From Hydrogenovibrio sp. UBA654 (lineage in GTDB: Bacteria > Pseudomonadota > Gammaproteobacteria > Thiomicrospirales > Thiomicrospiraceae), in assembly GCA_002299585.1 (NCBI GenBank), contig DBOE01000028.1, positions 1-22,872 of the forward strand: DNA of 22,872 nucleotides. The letters run 5' to 3'. Each line of letters begins with the position of its first letter. Position 1 is the stretch's first letter. The notes beneath the pieces are model-generated. The model saw only the letters and a list, made by a program, of their open reading frames with translations. It did no database searches and was not told the origin of the DNA. Positions 8,158 to 16,754 of the stretch are shown here, one piece after another. Both the position numbers and the translations under genes were made by a program.

Positions 8158-8633
8158 ATTTTAATCTCTACAAAAGTTTCTACCAACTGCTTTATTAAGT
8201 CTGTAATTGGTGGTTGGTTTGGGATAACTATTTTAGTCTCTATCTCTGCCAAAGGCAATAAAACAAAATCTCTTAAATGTATTTGTGGGTGTGGCAAAGT
8301 TAGCTTTTCAGAACTTATTATCTCATCAGCAAACAATAAAATATCTAAATCAATTACTCTTTCACCCCAGTGCCTTTTTTTTACTTTACCCTGTTCTTTT
8401 TCTTGTTGCTGTAACTCATTCAATAACTCTAAGGGCTTCAACTTTGTGTTTATTTTAGCAACCGCATTAACAAAATCTGGTTGATCTTGTGGCCCTTGTG
8501 GTTTTGAGCAATATAAAGAAGATTGGGCGATTAAATCAGTATCTGGCAAGCTATCTAAATTTAAAATAGCTGCTCTGACTTGTTTAGTAGGTTCGGATAA
8601 ATTAGAGCCTATGCCAATATAAGCGAGTGTCAT
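8154..8633 (-). CDS. folK: HPPK (6-hydroxymethyl-dihydropterin pyrophosphokinase)
   Basis: FolK transfers pyrophosphate from ATP to the pterin in folate synthesis. The product is 159 residues, equal to the E. coli enzyme. It shows the N-terminal YIGIGSNLSEP, the pterin-side SSLYCSKPQGPQDQPDFVNAV, the signature HWGERVIDLDILLF with metal-binding Asp-x-Asp, and LPHPQIHLRDFVLLPLAEI. It overlaps both neighbours by ATGA junctions (the pcnB stop upstream and the panB start downstream), the same pcnB-folK-panB-panC order as in many gammaproteobacteria. Confidence 0.96.
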   Translation of the reverse strand: MTLAYIGIGSNLSEPTKQVRAAILNLDSLPDTDLIAQSSLYCSKPQGPQDQPDFVNAVAKINTKLKPLELLNELQQQEKEQGKVKKRHWGERVIDLDILLFADEIISSEKLTLPHPQIHLRDFVLLPLAEIETKIVIPNQPPITDLIKQLVETFVEIKI

Positions 8634-10033
8634 TCTTCAGAATCATCTCTGCGTTTACGGTAAGGATTACGCCCTAGATTAGTTTTTTTAGGGTATTTAT
8701 CTTGTTGAAGATTATTGGCATAAGCTACTTGTTCAAGGGGGTTTTTTTGTTGATAGACAGTCCACCAATCAAATAATTCCTTTAGTTCGGTTTCGCCAGC
8801 TAAAACTCTAACGCCTAAAAAATCATAAGCCGCACGAAATCGTCTATGAACTTGTAATTTTTGGGATTTTACACCATTATTTTTTGGTAGCCTAAATTGT
8901 AAACTCCATATTTCGCGCATTTGTGCGGTAAATCTTTTGGGGATAGAGGTTGCAATAATTTGCTCACGAATCACATCATTTGCGGCAGCATATAAAGCAT
9001 CTTGATGAGTAAAATCCTCCGCTAAATGCTGTTCCATTCTTTGCTTCATTGGCTCCCACAACATAGCCGCAAATAGGAATGATGGGTTCACACTTTTACC
9101 AGCCTGAATTCGTTGATCAGTGCTTTTCAAAGCTTCTATTACCAGCATTCTAGGAAAGCCCTGCTCCTCCAACGATAGTAAATGATGGGTTTGCGGGAAA
9201 ATATATTTGAATAGACCAAATTGGCGCAGTTTTTCAAAAACTTCTACCGCAAAACCGCTATGAAATAGCTTTAAAACTTCTTCAAACATTCTTGCATGAG
9301 AAACATTTTTTAATAAAGACCCCATTTCATAGATAGGATCTTTGGTTTTTTGCTCAATATCAAAACCAAGTTTTGCTGCAAATCTTATTGCCCTAATCAT
9401 GCGTACTGGGTCTTCACGGTAGCGTGTTTTTGGGTCACCGATTAGGCGAAGTTGCCCTTTTTTAATATCCTCTTCAGCTCCTGCATAGTCAATAATAGAA
9501 AAATCTTTAATATTGTAATATAGGCTATTAACTGTAAAATCTCGTCGCCAAATATCTTCATTAATTGTGCCATAAACATTATCTCGCAGTAATTTACCTG
9601 TGTCATCGGTAGCTCTGGTATTGTTTAATTGTTTACGAGAAATTTTTTTCTCCCCCTCACCGTCTCCACGAAAGGTTGCTACCTCAACGATATTACGCCC
9701 ATAGCCCACATGAGCTAGACGAAAACGACGCCCAATTAAACGACAACGCTTTTTAAAGATTTGTTTAACCTGTTCTGGTTCAGCATTGGTTACCACATCA
9801 AAATCTTTTGGTTCAATACCTAACATTAGATCTCGCACAGCCCCCCCGACAAGATAAGCATCATAACCTGCTCGTTTTAGGCCATATAACACATCCAAAG
9901 CATGTTTATCTATTTGTTTACGAGAGATGCCGTGTTTTTTACGAGAGATAATAGTGCGTTTAGATGTGTTTCTATCAGTATTAGAACTTGAAGAAAAGAG
10001 AAAAAAAGATACTTTTTTGATAAAGTTTTGCAT
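8630..10033 (-). CDS. pcnB: poly(A) polymerase I
   Basis: PcnB adds poly(A) tails to RNA 3' ends, which promotes decay. The product is 467 residues (E. coli 465). The nucleotidyltransferase core shows LVGGAVRD, the catalytic DFDVVT (Asp-x-Asp), RRDFTVNSLYYN, and EDPVRMIRAIRFAAKLGF. The C-terminus is basic and Arg/Lys-rich, as expected for RNA binding. The Gly-Gly of LVGGAVRD is encoded by GGG GGG followed by G (a run of seven, 9841-9847). It heads the pcnB-folK-panB-panC chain. A TATTAT lies 5 nt before the ATG (10039-10044) and there is no Shine-Dalgarno, so a near-leaderless transcript is possible. Confidence 0.96.
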   Translation of the reverse strand: MQNFIKKVSFFLFSSSSNTDRNTSKRTIISRKKHGISRKQIDKHALDVLYGLKRAGYDAYLVGGAVRDLMLGIEPKDFDVVTNAEPEQVKQIFKKRCRLIGRRFRLAHVGYGRNIVEVATFRGDGEGEKKISRKQLNNTRATDDTGKLLRDNVYGTINEDIWRRDFTVNSLYYNIKDFSIIDYAGAEEDIKKGQLRLIGDPKTRYREDPVRMIRAIRFAAKLGFDIEQKTKDPIYEMGSLLKNVSHARMFEEVLKLFHSGFAVEVFEKLRQFGLFKYIFPQTHHLLSLEEQGFPRMLVIEALKSTDQRIQAGKSVNPSFLFAAMLWEPMKQRMEQHLAEDFTHQDALYAAANDVIREQIIATSIPKRFTAQMREIWSLQFRLPKNNGVKSQKLQVHRRFRAAYDFLGVRVLAGETELKELFDWWTVYQQKNPLEQVAYANNLQQDKYPKKTNLGRNPYRKRRDDSEE

Positions 10034-10043
10034 ATAAGATAAT

Positions 10044-10082
10044 AAAAAAACGGTTATATAAAATAGTTATTTTACCGTTTTT
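10044..10082 (-). terminator. probable Rho-independent terminator after ilvA
   Basis: The inverted repeat AAAACGGT ... ACCGTTTT (about 10047-10054 and 10074-10081) encloses a second short A/T stem (AAAAT-AGTT-ATTTT) with a small bulge. Read leftward it ends in seven T and lies about 75 nt after the ilvA stop. The stem has only three G-C pairs, so strength is uncertain. It lies immediately upstream of pcnB and overlaps the place where a pcnB promoter must be. Confidence 0.55.
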
Positions 10083-10155
10083 ACCTGCTTACTATGAATT
10101 TTAATTATAAAATAGTTTTTTCAACTTGCAAATAAGGGAGAACTTAAGGATGCAC

Positions 10156-11670
10156 TTAACGCAAAAACAACTTATAACCTAGATTATCCTGCTCTGAGAT
10201 AAAAGGATAACCTAGATCCTTTAAATATTTCTCAAAAACTTGTTGCTCTATAGCTGTAACTTGTACCCCAACTAGCACCCTGCCATAAGCGGCACCATGA
10301 TTGCGATAATGAAATAAACTGATATTCCAATTAGCCGACATTTTACTTAAAAACTGCAATAATGCTCCAGGCCTTTCTGGAAACTGAAAACGGTACAATA
10401 GTTCATTTTTAACCCCATTTGCCTTACCACCAACCATAAATCTTAAATGCAACTTAGCCACTTCATTATCACTTAAGTCTGCAAACTCATAATCTTTGCT
10501 TGCCATTTGCTGGATTAGTTGCTCTTTTTCAGGCAAGCCACCTTCTATTCTTACTCCTACAAAAATAATGGCTTCTTTAGTATCAGCATAACGATAGTTA
10601 AATTCTGTTATTGAGCGTCTATCACCAAGTAACTCACAAAACTGTTTAAAACTACCAGGGGTTTCTTTAATGGTTACCGCAAATAAAGCCTCTTTTTGTT
10701 CACCTATTTCTGTTCTTTCAGAGATATGGCGTAATCGATCAAAATTCATATTTGCCCCACTAACAATAACCGCAAGATTTAAATCTGCAACCCCTTCTTC
10801 TGCCACATATTTTTTCATACCAGCCAAAGCTAACGCCCCTGCTGGTTCAGCAATTGCTCGCGTATCTTCAAAGATGTCTTTTATGGCAGCACAAATCTCA
10901 TCAGTTTTTACAGTTATCATTTCATCAACACAGGTTTTAGCAATCCGAAAAGGAATCTTACCCACCTGCTTTACTGCCACACCATCGGCAAATAATCCCA
11001 CTGAATCTAAGACAACTCTTTTACCCGTGGCTAATGCTTTAGTCATGCTCGCTGCATCTTCAGGCTCAACCCCAACTATTTTAGTCTGAGGAGAGATTTG
11101 TTTAAAAACCGAGGCAATTCCAGCAATTAACCCCCCTCCCCCTACAGGTACAAAAACAATATCAAGATCTTTATTTTGTTTAAAAAGTTCAAGAGCAATA
11201 GTTGCCTGCCCGGCAATTACTGCTTCATCATCATAAGGAGCAATAAAAGTGGCACTATTTTGCTGGCAATACTTAATTGCTGCCTCTGCGGCATCATCAT
11301 AACTATCGCCTTCTAATATCACTTTACTACCAATTTTTTTTACCGCTTCAATTTTAATACTTGGTGTAGTAATAGGCATAAAAATAGTAGCCTTCATGCC
11401 TAACTTATTGGCAGACAAAGCAACGCCTTGGGCATGGTTTCCTGCCGATGCAGCAACGATTACTTTGCTTTTTTCTTCAGCAGATAATTGCACCATGCGA
11501 TTGTAAGCACCCCTCAACTTAAATGAAAAGCCAGGCTGTAAATCTTCTCGTTTTAACCAAATATTATTACGCATACGCGCAGTAATTAGCGGGGCTTTTT
11601 CAAAAGGAGTTTCATCAGCAACATCATAGACTGGTACAGACAAAGCTTGACTAAGTATTTTTTCAGGCAT
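10156..11670 (-). CDS. ilvA: threonine ammonia-lyase (biosynthetic threonine deaminase)
   Basis: This PLP enzyme converts threonine to 2-oxobutanoate, the first step of isoleucine synthesis. The product is 504 residues (E. coli IlvA 514). The catalytic domain (about 1-320) has KREDLQPGFSFKLRGAYNRM with the PLP lysine, AASAGNHAQGVA, and the phosphate-binding VPVGGGGLIAGI. The C-terminal third (about 325-504) holds two ACT-like regulatory repeats (KETPGSFKQFCELLG and FPERPGALLQFLSKM), so this is the long, isoleucine-inhibited form. A weak Shine-Dalgarno (GGAAAA) precedes the ATG. It appears to be a single-gene unit between glyS and a terminator. The GGGG motif is a G tract broken by one A (11131-11142). 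Confidence 0.96.
   Translation of the reverse strand: MPEKILSQALSVPVYDVADETPFEKAPLITARMRNNIWLKREDLQPGFSFKLRGAYNRMVQLSAEEKSKVIVAASAGNHAQGVALSANKLGMKATIFMPITTPSIKIEAVKKIGSKVILEGDSYDDAAEAAIKYCQQNSATFIAPYDDEAVIAGQATIALELFKQNKDLDIVFVPVGGGGLIAGIASVFKQISPQTKIVGVEPEDAASMTKALATGKRVVLDSVGLFADGVAVKQVGKIPFRIAKTCVDEMITVKTDEICAAIKDIFEDTRAIAEPAGALALAGMKKYVAEEGVADLNLAVIVSGANMNFDRLRHISERTEIGEQKEALFAVTIKETPGSFKQFCELLGDRRSITEFNYRYADTKEAIIFVGVRIEGGLPEKEQLIQQMASKDYEFADLSDNEVAKLHLRFMVGGKANGVKNELLYRFQFPERPGALLQFLSKMSANWNISLFHYRNHGAAYGRVLVGVQVTAIEQQVFEKYLKDLGYPFISEQDNLGYKLFLR
11131..11142 (-). repeat. interrupted G tract in ilvA
   Basis: On the coding strand this reads GGGGG-A-GGGGGG across the conserved Gly-Gly-Gly-Gly phosphate-binding loop. 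The single A makes it the only glycine run of three or more in the window that is not a pure homopolymer. Confidence 0.85.
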
Positions 11671-11773
11671 GAGTTTTCCAAATAATATTTTATAAGATAA
11701 ATTATAAATAATTTTTACAAAAAAATCTTCCTATAAAATATTTTTTAAAAATTAAATGTGTCTAAAAAATGGA

Positions 11774-13840
11774 TTACAGACGAGAAATATCGGCTATTTG
11801 CAAAAAGGCTCTATAAATCTTATTTAACAACGCCAAACGATTTTTCTGGATAGCTTTATCATCTACCATTACCATCACTTGGTCAAAAAAACTATCTACT
11901 GGCTGTGCTATCTCCGCTAATAACTGCATAGCTTTTGAATAGTCTTTTTGTTGCGTGAGCGTGGTTACTTTTGTTGATAATAAGTTAATAGATTTATATA
12001 ACTGTTTTTCAGCCGTTTCAGTCAATAGATTTTCGTCAATTTGGCTTGGCAAATTACCTGTTATTTTTTTCAAAATATTGGAAATGCGTTTATTGGCAGC
12101 ACTTAAACTGGCTGCACAATCCATAGTGCTAAATTGTTGTAATGCACTAATGCGTTTATCAAAGTCTAAAGGATAGCCAGAATTACAAACTCTAACTGCT
12201 TCAAATTGTTCTACACTTACCCCTTTATCGGCATAATAAGATTTTAATCTACTGATAATAAAGTCATAGATTTCATCAGCTAAAGTTGCTGTTTTTTCTA
12301 TTGCTGGGTGTAGCTCTAAACTAGCGGTTACCAAGGATTTTAAATCAATATCTAACTCTTGTTCAATTATAATTCTAAGCACACCTAAAGCAGAACGACG
12401 CAAAGCAAATGGGTCTTTATCACCAGTTGGGATCTGTCCTACACCAAATATTCCAGTAATAGTATCCAGCTTATCAGCAATTGCTAAACTTTGCGAAACG
12501 GTTGTTAGCGGTAGATTATCTCCGGCAAAAGTTGGTTTATATTGTTCTTTTATTGCCCAGATAACTTGCTGATCTTCTTTTTGTGCCTTAGCGTAATAAG
12601 CCCCCATTCTCCCTTGTAAATTTGGAAATTCTCCAACCATTTCAGACATTAAATCACATTTTGCTAATCTAGCCGCTCTAGTAAGTTTAACTTTGTCAGC
12701 TCCCAAGGGTTCACCAATAATAACTGTTAATTTTTCTAATCTTGTTACCTTATCAGCAACGCTACCTAGTTTTTGCTGAAAAACTACCTTGGCTAACCTT
12801 GCTAAAAAACTTTCTAAGCCCTGTTTTAAATCTTGTTCCCAAAAAAACTTAGCATCTGCTAATCTTGGGCGAATAACTCGTTCATTACCGTACTTAACTG
12901 CTGCTGGATTAGTACTGGCAATATTAGCAATAGTTATAAACTTTGCGATTAAGTTATTATCAGCATCTAAGATATGAAAATACTTTTGATGCTCTTTCAT
13001 TGCTGAAATCAATGCCTCAGAAGGTACCGATAAAAATTCTATATCAAAGTCCCCCACTATTGGTTGAGGCCATTCATTAAGAGCGGTGACTTCTTCTAGT
13101 AAACTTTCATCAATAACGGCAATACCACCATTTTCTTTTGCCGCTGTTATCACTTGCTGGCGGATTAATTCACTGCGTTGTGCAAAATCTACTAATACTT
13201 TGCCCTGCTGCTCAAGTACAGTTTGATAAACCGCGGGTTTGTTGATAACTAATTCTGCTGGAGCATGAAATCTATGCCCACGAGTGGTATTAGATGCTTG
13301 ATGACCAAGAATTGTTGCTGGCACAATATCCCCATCTAATAACATCAACAACCAATGCACTGGTCGGACAAATTCTATATTAGAACTTCCCCAACGCATT
13401 TTTTTGGGGATTGGTAATTTAGCTAAGGATTTACTGACTATGTCTGGTAATAATTGCAAAGCAGTCTTACCTTTTTGCTCTAAAAAATATACCAGCCAAG
13501 TACCTTTTGGCGTTTCTATTTCAGATAAATCTGCAACCTCTACCCCACAACCACGGGCAAAACCTTGCACAGCTTTAGTTGGTTTACCATCTGCATCAAA
13601 AGCCGCTTTTTTGGCAGGACCCTTTTTCTCGACGGTTTTATCTGCTTGCGTACTTTGTAAATTAGAAATATGCACCGCTAATCTTCTCGGTGTAGCATAT
13701 ATTTTAACTTCTGCAAAAGCTAACTTAGCCTCTTTTAAGCCAGTTTTAATGCCATCAGCAAAAGCTATTGATAACTTTTTTAACGCTAAAGGAGGTAATT
13801 CTTCAGTACCTATTTCTACTAAAAATTCATGGCTATTCAT
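11774..13840 (-). CDS. glyS: glycyl-tRNA synthetase beta subunit
   Basis: This is the large subunit of the alpha2-beta2 glycyl-tRNA synthetase, 688 residues (E. coli 689). The N-terminus FLVEIGTEELPPLALKKL is the family signature, followed by YATPRRLAVHI and KKGPAKKAAFD. The middle part has MKEHQKYFHILD and RPRLADAKFFWEQDL, and later GDKDPFALRRSALGVLRI. The C-terminal part (about 570-688) is the anticodon-binding-like domain. A strong Shine-Dalgarno, GGGGAGG, sits 5 nt before the ATG, and the ATG overlaps the glyQ stop (ATGA). The two subunits therefore come from one mRNA, as in E. coli. Confidence 0.97.
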   Translation of the reverse strand: MNSHEFLVEIGTEELPPLALKKLSIAFADGIKTGLKEAKLAFAEVKIYATPRRLAVHISNLQSTQADKTVEKKGPAKKAAFDADGKPTKAVQGFARGCGVEVADLSEIETPKGTWLVYFLEQKGKTALQLLPDIVSKSLAKLPIPKKMRWGSSNIEFVRPVHWLLMLLDGDIVPATILGHQASNTTRGHRFHAPAELVINKPAVYQTVLEQQGKVLVDFAQRSELIRQQVITAAKENGGIAVIDESLLEEVTALNEWPQPIVGDFDIEFLSVPSEALISAMKEHQKYFHILDADNNLIAKFITIANIASTNPAAVKYGNERVIRPRLADAKFFWEQDLKQGLESFLARLAKVVFQQKLGSVADKVTRLEKLTVIIGEPLGADKVKLTRAARLAKCDLMSEMVGEFPNLQGRMGAYYAKAQKEDQQVIWAIKEQYKPTFAGDNLPLTTVSQSLAIADKLDTITGIFGVGQIPTGDKDPFALRRSALGVLRIIIEQELDIDLKSLVTASLELHPAIEKTATLADEIYDFIISRLKSYYADKGVSVEQFEAVRVCNSGYPLDFDKRISALQQFSTMDCAASLSAANKRISNILKKITGNLPSQIDENLLTETAEKQLYKSINLLSTKVTTLTQQKDYSKAMQLLAEIAQPVDSFFDQVMVMVDDKAIQKNRLALLNKIYRAFLQIADISRL

Positions 13841-14760
13841 TTTACCTCCCCTTTTTTATTTACCAACGGAAAACCAAGAGCTTCACGACCTTCATAATAA
13901 GACTCGGCTATTTGTTTTGCCATGGTTCTTACCCGCCCAATAAACCTTGCTCTTTCAGTTACTGATATAGCATGACGAGCATCTAGCATATTAAAAGCAT
14001 GTGAGGCTTTTAGTACCTGTTCATAAGCTGGTAAGGGCAGTTTTTCTGCAACTAAAGTTTTAAAAGCTGCTTCACAATCATTAAAAGTTTGAAATAATAC
14101 CTCAGTGTTTGCATGTTCAAAATTATAAATGGACATCTCCACTTCATTTTGATGAAAAATATCGCCATAGGTAACTTTGCCCGTTGGACCATCTACCCAC
14201 ACTAAGTCATACACCGAGTCAACCCCTTGTAAATACATAGCAATGCGTTCTAAACCATAGGTTATTTCACCCGTTACTGGCTTACACTCTAAACCGCCTA
14301 CTTGTTGAAAATAGGTAAGCTGGGTAACTTCCATACCATTCATCCATACTTCCCAACCTAAACCCCAAGCACCTAAAGTGGGCGATTCCCAGTTATCTTC
14401 TACAAAACGAATATCATGCTCTAGTGGATCAACACCCATTGCTTTTAGTGAATCTAAATAAAATTCTTGAATATTATCTGGTGAAGGTTTTAGCATTACT
14501 TGAAACTGATAATAGTGCTGTAGTCGATTGGGATTTTTGCCATAACGCCCATCAGTAGGACGACGACAAGGTTGGGCATAGGCAGCTCGCCAAGGTTCTG
14601 GGCCAATAGACTTTAAAAAAGTTGCTGGGTGAAAGGTTCCTGCCCCCATTTCATTATCATAAGGTTGCATTATCACACAACCTTGCTCTGCCCAATAGGC
14701 TTGTAAAGTTTGAATCAACCCTTGAAAAGTGCTAATATTGGTCGCCAATTTTGCTGACAT
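13837..14760 (-). CDS. glyQ: glycyl-tRNA synthetase alpha subunit
   Basis: This is the catalytic class II subunit of glycyl-tRNA synthetase. The sequence is near-identical in style to E. coli GlyQ (303 residues): STFQGLIQTLQAYWAEQGC, QPYDNEMGAGTFHPATFL, AYAQPCRRPTDGRYG, and LGWEVWMNGMEVTQLTYF. I prefer the ATG at 14760 (307 residues). It has GGGA about 9 nt upstream, and the E. coli protein begins only a few residues before the conserved TFQGL. An in-frame ATG at 14775 (312 residues) has no Shine-Dalgarno. It is first in the glyQ-glyS operon and is transcribed away from the exported-protein gene at 14816. Confidence 0.95.
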   Translation of the reverse strand: MSAKLATNISTFQGLIQTLQAYWAEQGCVIMQPYDNEMGAGTFHPATFLKSIGPEPWRAAYAQPCRRPTDGRYGKNPNRLQHYYQFQVMLKPSPDNIQEFYLDSLKAMGVDPLEHDIRFVEDNWESPTLGAWGLGWEVWMNGMEVTQLTYFQQVGGLECKPVTGEITYGLERIAMYLQGVDSVYDLVWVDGPTGKVTYGDIFHQNEVEMSIYNFEHANTEVLFQTFNDCEAAFKTLVAEKLPLPAYEQVLKASHAFNMLDARHAISVTERARFIGRVRTMAKQIAESYYEGREALGFPLVNKKGEVK

Positions 14761-14794
14761 TTTTGTTTTTCCCATTCAAATTTTATGGGTAAAG

Positions 14795-14802
14795 ATTATA
14801 AC
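14795..14802. promoter_or_regulatory. possible shared -10 element of divergent promoters
   Basis: The 8 bp ATTATAAC read TATAAT on the minus strand (14795-14800, toward glyQ) and TATAAC on the plus strand (14797-14802, toward the 14816 gene). Each has a 4-of-6 match to TTGACA at a 16-bp spacing: TTTTCA on the minus strand (14817-14822) and TTCAAA on the plus strand (14775-14780). The two start codons are only 55 bp apart. Confidence 0.45.
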
Positions 14803-14815
14803 CGAAAAAAAACTT

Positions 14816-15385
14816 ATGAAAAACTTCTATACACTACTTCTGTTTACCTTTCTGCCTCTAAGTGTGGTTGGTGCAACTAAAACCCAAGTGATTGGAGATT
14901 TCCATATGACTACCTATGAAGATGCACTTGGTAATATTAGCGAATTTGAAATGTTTACTAAACAACCAGACAAAGAAGTCTATCTGGGGCTATCTTGTAC
15001 TGACATGTCTCCCTTCCCGACCCTAAAAATAGTCCTACTAGGTGATAATATAATTTCAACTCTGTCAAAAAACTATATTGAAGTTAATTATAAAATAACC
15101 ACTAAAACTCCGACAAATATAGTACCTCTAGTGGCTTCTCTTAAATCTACATACAAAAATAAAAGCTTTTCTAACGAAATTAGATTGGAACTAGATAGAG
15201 CAAAAATAAAAAACATGAGTGAAATACAAAATCTTTATAGCAAACTACTAAACGATTTAAAACAAGGATCGGCAATCATAATAAATCTTAGCTCCCAAGA
15301 ATTTGACCTCGATAAACAACAATATAAACTTTCATTAGAAGGTTTTAAACAATTACTTACTCCCTATGAAGCTATTTGCCGATAA
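14816..15385 (+). CDS. exported protein of unknown function
   Basis: The product is 189 residues, beginning MKNFYTLLLFTFLPLSVVGA, a typical Sec signal peptide with likely cleavage after VVGA (about residue 20). The mature protein of about 170 residues has two Cys, one in LGLSCTDM and one four residues or fewer from the C-terminus, that could form a disulfide. I recognise no catalytic motif. The Cys near the end after a FKQLLTPYEAIC-like helix loosely recalls small periplasmic proteins of the VasI type, but this is not a firm assignment. An upstream in-frame ATG at 14729 lies inside glyQ and would destroy the signal peptide, so I reject it. There is no clear Shine-Dalgarno. It is divergent from glyQ and 58 bp before the M23 peptidase gene. 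Confidence 0.7.
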   Translation: MKNFYTLLLFTFLPLSVVGATKTQVIGDFHMTTYEDALGNISEFEMFTKQPDKEVYLGLSCTDMSPFPTLKIVLLGDNIISTLSKNYIEVNYKITTKTPTNIVPLVASLKSTYKNKSFSNEIRLELDRAKIKNMSEIQNLYSKLLNDLKQGSAIIINLSSQEFDLDKQQYKLSLEGFKQLLTPYEAICR

Positions 15386-15443
15386 AATTTAATGCTTAGG
15401 ATAAAAATATGAAATACTGTACAGATAAGGTTATAATTTGGCG

Positions 15444-16754
15444 ATGAATGGAAATATAACAAAAACTAGAAAACCTCTACTAAAAATATTGTTGTATTTT
15501 CTTACCGTGGCTATGATAATAAGCCTCATTACCGCCAATACTTCTGCCCAACTTCCCCCACAACAAAAAACCTTGCCATTACCTAGCTTTGCAGGTCTTT
15601 CAGGAGAATTAAACCAAGAAAAACCATCAGCTAAACAAACTAATAATTGGCAATTGCATTCCATAATTATCAAAAAAAATGATTCTTTATCACGAGTTTT
15701 TAGTCGTATAGGTTTGGCTGATAGCGTCTCATTAGAAATTAAAAAAACTAAAAACAGCAAGCTACTGACTAGATTAAATGTAAACGATAAATTAAATATT
15801 TGGGTTAATGACAAAAATAAACTGCAAAAAATAATTCTACCTAAAAATAAAATTAAATTTATTATACTAACCAAAGAAAATGATAAATTTATCATTAAAA
15901 CTATTGAAAAAGATGTTAGAACTATCATAACCACTGTTAGTGGGAGAATAAACGAGTCCTTTTATTTAAGCGGATTAACTGCGGGTTTAAGCCCAAAAAT
16001 AATCATGTCTTTATCTGATATTTTTTCTTGGGAAATTGATTTTATTCGCCAATTAAGAAAAAATGATCCTTTTAAAGTGATCTATGAAAAAAAATATATT
16101 GATGGTGAATATGTAGGTGATGGAGACATTCTAGCTGCTGAAATAACCACTAATCACAAAAACAAAAACTATGCATTTTTGCTTAGAGATAAAAACTTAA
16201 AAAATATCGGTTACTATGATGAAAAAGGCAGAAATCTACGTAAAGCTTTTTTAAAAAGCCCAGTTGACTATGTGCGAATTACTTCTCATTTTACACCAAG
16301 ACGATACCATCCAGTATTACACAAATGGCGTTCACACCGTGGGGTTGACTACGCAGGAGCTACTGGCACACCAATTAGATCAACTGGCGATGGACAAATA
16401 ATAAAACGAGGATGGAGTAATAGTTATGGGCGGGTAATCTATGTTAAGCATGCCAATAAATATACAACCGTGTATGCCCATATGTCTCGCTATGGTAAAT
16501 ATAAAAAATGGCAATGGGTAAAACAAGGTGATGTAATTGGCTACATAGGGGCAACAGGGCTAGCAACAGGTCCTCATTTACATTACGAATTTAGAAAAAA
16601 TGGTGTACATATTGACCCTTTAAATACTAAGTTCCCAGATGCGGGGCCAGTACCCAAAAAATACAAACCACAATTTATGCAATTTGCAAAAATAATGCAA
16701 ACTCAATTAGATAGAAATATTTACCAAGTTAAGCTAGTAGGTAATTTTGAATAA
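15444..16754 (+). CDS. M23-family murein DD-endopeptidase (MepM-like)
   Basis: This is a zinc metallopeptidase expected to cleave peptide cross-links in periplasmic murein. It is 436 residues from this ATG (E. coli MepM 440). A single N-terminal membrane segment (about 10-32) is followed by a LysM/OapA-like region with KKNDSLSRVFSRIGL. A domain of MepM type (SLSDIFSWEIDFIRQLRKNDPF) comes next. The C-terminal peptidase has the zinc ligands in SHRGVDYA (His, Asp) and HLHYEF (His), with YAHMSRYGK before them. An in-frame TTG lies at 15438, but the ATG is preferred. TATAAT at 15432-15437 ends only 6 nt before it, so the mRNA may be leaderless. The next gene, anmK, begins on the base after the stop. 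Confidence 0.9.
   Translation: MNGNITKTRKPLLKILLYFLTVAMIISLITANTSAQLPPQQKTLPLPSFAGLSGELNQEKPSAKQTNNWQLHSIIIKKNDSLSRVFSRIGLADSVSLEIKKTKNSKLLTRLNVNDKLNIWVNDKNKLQKIILPKNKIKFIILTKENDKFIIKTIEKDVRTIITTVSGRINESFYLSGLTAGLSPKIIMSLSDIFSWEIDFIRQLRKNDPFKVIYEKKYIDGEYVGDGDILAAEITTNHKNKNYAFLLRDKNLKNIGYYDEKGRNLRKAFLKSPVDYVRITSHFTPRRYHPVLHKWRSHRGVDYAGATGTPIRSTGDGQIIKRGWSNSYGRVIYVKHANKYTTVYAHMSRYGKYKKWQWVKQGDVIGYIGATGLATGPHLHYEFRKNGVHIDPLNTKFPDAGPVPKKYKPQFMQFAKIMQTQLDRNIYQVKLVGNFE

Noticed and set aside
10670..11089. 139-residue plus-strand frame opposite ilvA
   Set aside because: It lies wholly inside a certain gene on the other strand, with no ribosome binding site or recognisable motif.
13404..13943. 179-residue plus-strand frame opposite glyS and glyQ
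   Set aside because: It spans the junction of two certain genes on the other strand, and its composition looks like a shadow of their codons.
14729..14815. Upstream ATG extending the exported-protein gene into glyQ
   Set aside because: It would bury the clear signal peptide 29 residues inside the protein and overlap the glyQ coding region.
15438..15440. TTG start for the M23 peptidase gene
   Set aside because: It lies partly inside the TATAAT-like element, and an ATG two codons later begins a normal membrane-anchored N-terminus.
15431..15934. 167-residue minus-strand frame opposite the M23 peptidase gene
   Set aside because: It is antisense to a well-supported gene, has no start signal or family resemblance, and its hydrophobic Leu/Phe/Ser composition is what the complement of Lys/Asn-rich coding sequence gives.
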